A DNA stretch of 7,834 nucleotides, taken from the NCBI GenBank assembly GCA_031282485.1, contig JAITDQ010000285.1:1-7834 (forward strand), given 5' to 3'. The notes under the pieces are model-generated. The model did not search any database and had not been told where the DNA came from. It saw only the letters and a program-made list of their open reading frames with translations. Source of the DNA: Tannerella sp. Lineage in GTDB: Bacteria; Bacteroidota; Bacteroidia; Bacteroidales; Tannerellaceae. Both the position numbers and the translations under genes were made by a program. How positions within the stretch are numbered: the first letter of the stretch is position 1; each line of letters opens with the position of its first letter. Of the stretch, positions 7,758-7,834 are shown in pieces.

Positions 7758-7799
7758 TTTGTTGCAAATATATTCACTTTAAACCGATATCGCAACAAA
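7758..7799. repeat. 8-bp inverted repeat bracketing the tamB promoter
   Basis: TTTGTTGC (7758-7765) and its exact reverse complement GCAACAAA (7792-7799) are separated by 26 bp. On the minus strand one arm contains the -33-like sequence and the other begins at the last base of the -7 box and covers the expected transcription start. It may be a regulator-binding dyad or a chance product of two similar promoter sequences. Confidence 0.45.
7765..7799 (-). promoter_or_regulatory. Candidate tamB promoter (Bacteroides type)
   Basis: The minus strand has TATATTTG at 7772-7765, a full match to the -7 consensus TAnnTTTG. Upstream is TTTGTTG (7799-7793). From its GTTG (7796-7793) the spacer is 20 bp, within the 19-21 bp usual for Bacteroides promoters, while the exact TTTG is 23 bp away. 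Transcription would start near 7758, giving a leader of about 18 nt containing the AGAGGA site. An 8-bp palindrome, CGATATCG (7785-7792), sits in the spacer and could be an operator. This promoter likely drives tamB and tamL together. Confidence 0.6.
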
Positions 7800-7834
7800 G
7801 CCATTCGTTTTTAACCCTGTTTATCAAATGGAGA

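Noticed and set aside
7741..7767. TTG start adding nine residues to TamB
   Set aside because: The TTG lies within the candidate -7 promoter box, upstream of the expected transcription start, and the AGAGGA site points to the ATG at 7740.

Overview
The window looks like ordinary chromosomal DNA from a member of the Bacteroidota, probably Bacteroidales. The evidence is protein-level resemblance, promoter-like sequences of the Bacteroides type (TAnnTTTG -7 boxes), and the pairing of a TamB protein with a lipid-anchored TamA variant (TamL). That pairing is the known hallmark of the translocation and assembly module in this phylum. All recognisable genes lie on the minus strand, so the window reads right to left.

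Layout in transcription order: a short upstream region (7741-7834) holds a good candidate promoter and Shine-Dalgarno-like site for tamB, plus an 8-bp inverted repeat that brackets the promoter. tamB (2971-7740) encodes a 1589-residue inner-membrane-anchored periplasmic protein. After a 68-bp gap comes tamL (374-2902), encoding an 842-residue POTRA and beta-barrel outer-membrane protein with a lipoprotein signal. A 137-bp gap then carries a weak terminator candidate and a likely separate promoter, followed by the N-terminal 78 codons of ilvE (1-236), a branched-chain amino acid aminotransferase cut off by the window edge.

How the genes work together: TamB is anchored in the inner membrane and spans the periplasm. 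Its C-terminal domain is expected to dock on the periplasmic POTRA domains of TamL, whose barrel sits in the outer membrane. In other bacteria this complex is linked to outer-membrane protein assembly and phospholipid transport. ilvE is metabolically unrelated and appears to be a neighbour only.

I found no wholly new system. The points most worth a second look are at the edges of these genes. The first roughly 100 bp of the tamL reading frame are about 70% GC, contain alternative hairpins and an 8-nt repeat out of step with the codons, and precede the true lipoprotein signal, so they may be a structured leader rather than protein. TamB ends in a run of 13 glutamates, and it carries a 12-bp tandem duplication coding a Gly/Lys/Arg loop. 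No RNA genes, insertion sequences or CRISPR arrays were seen.
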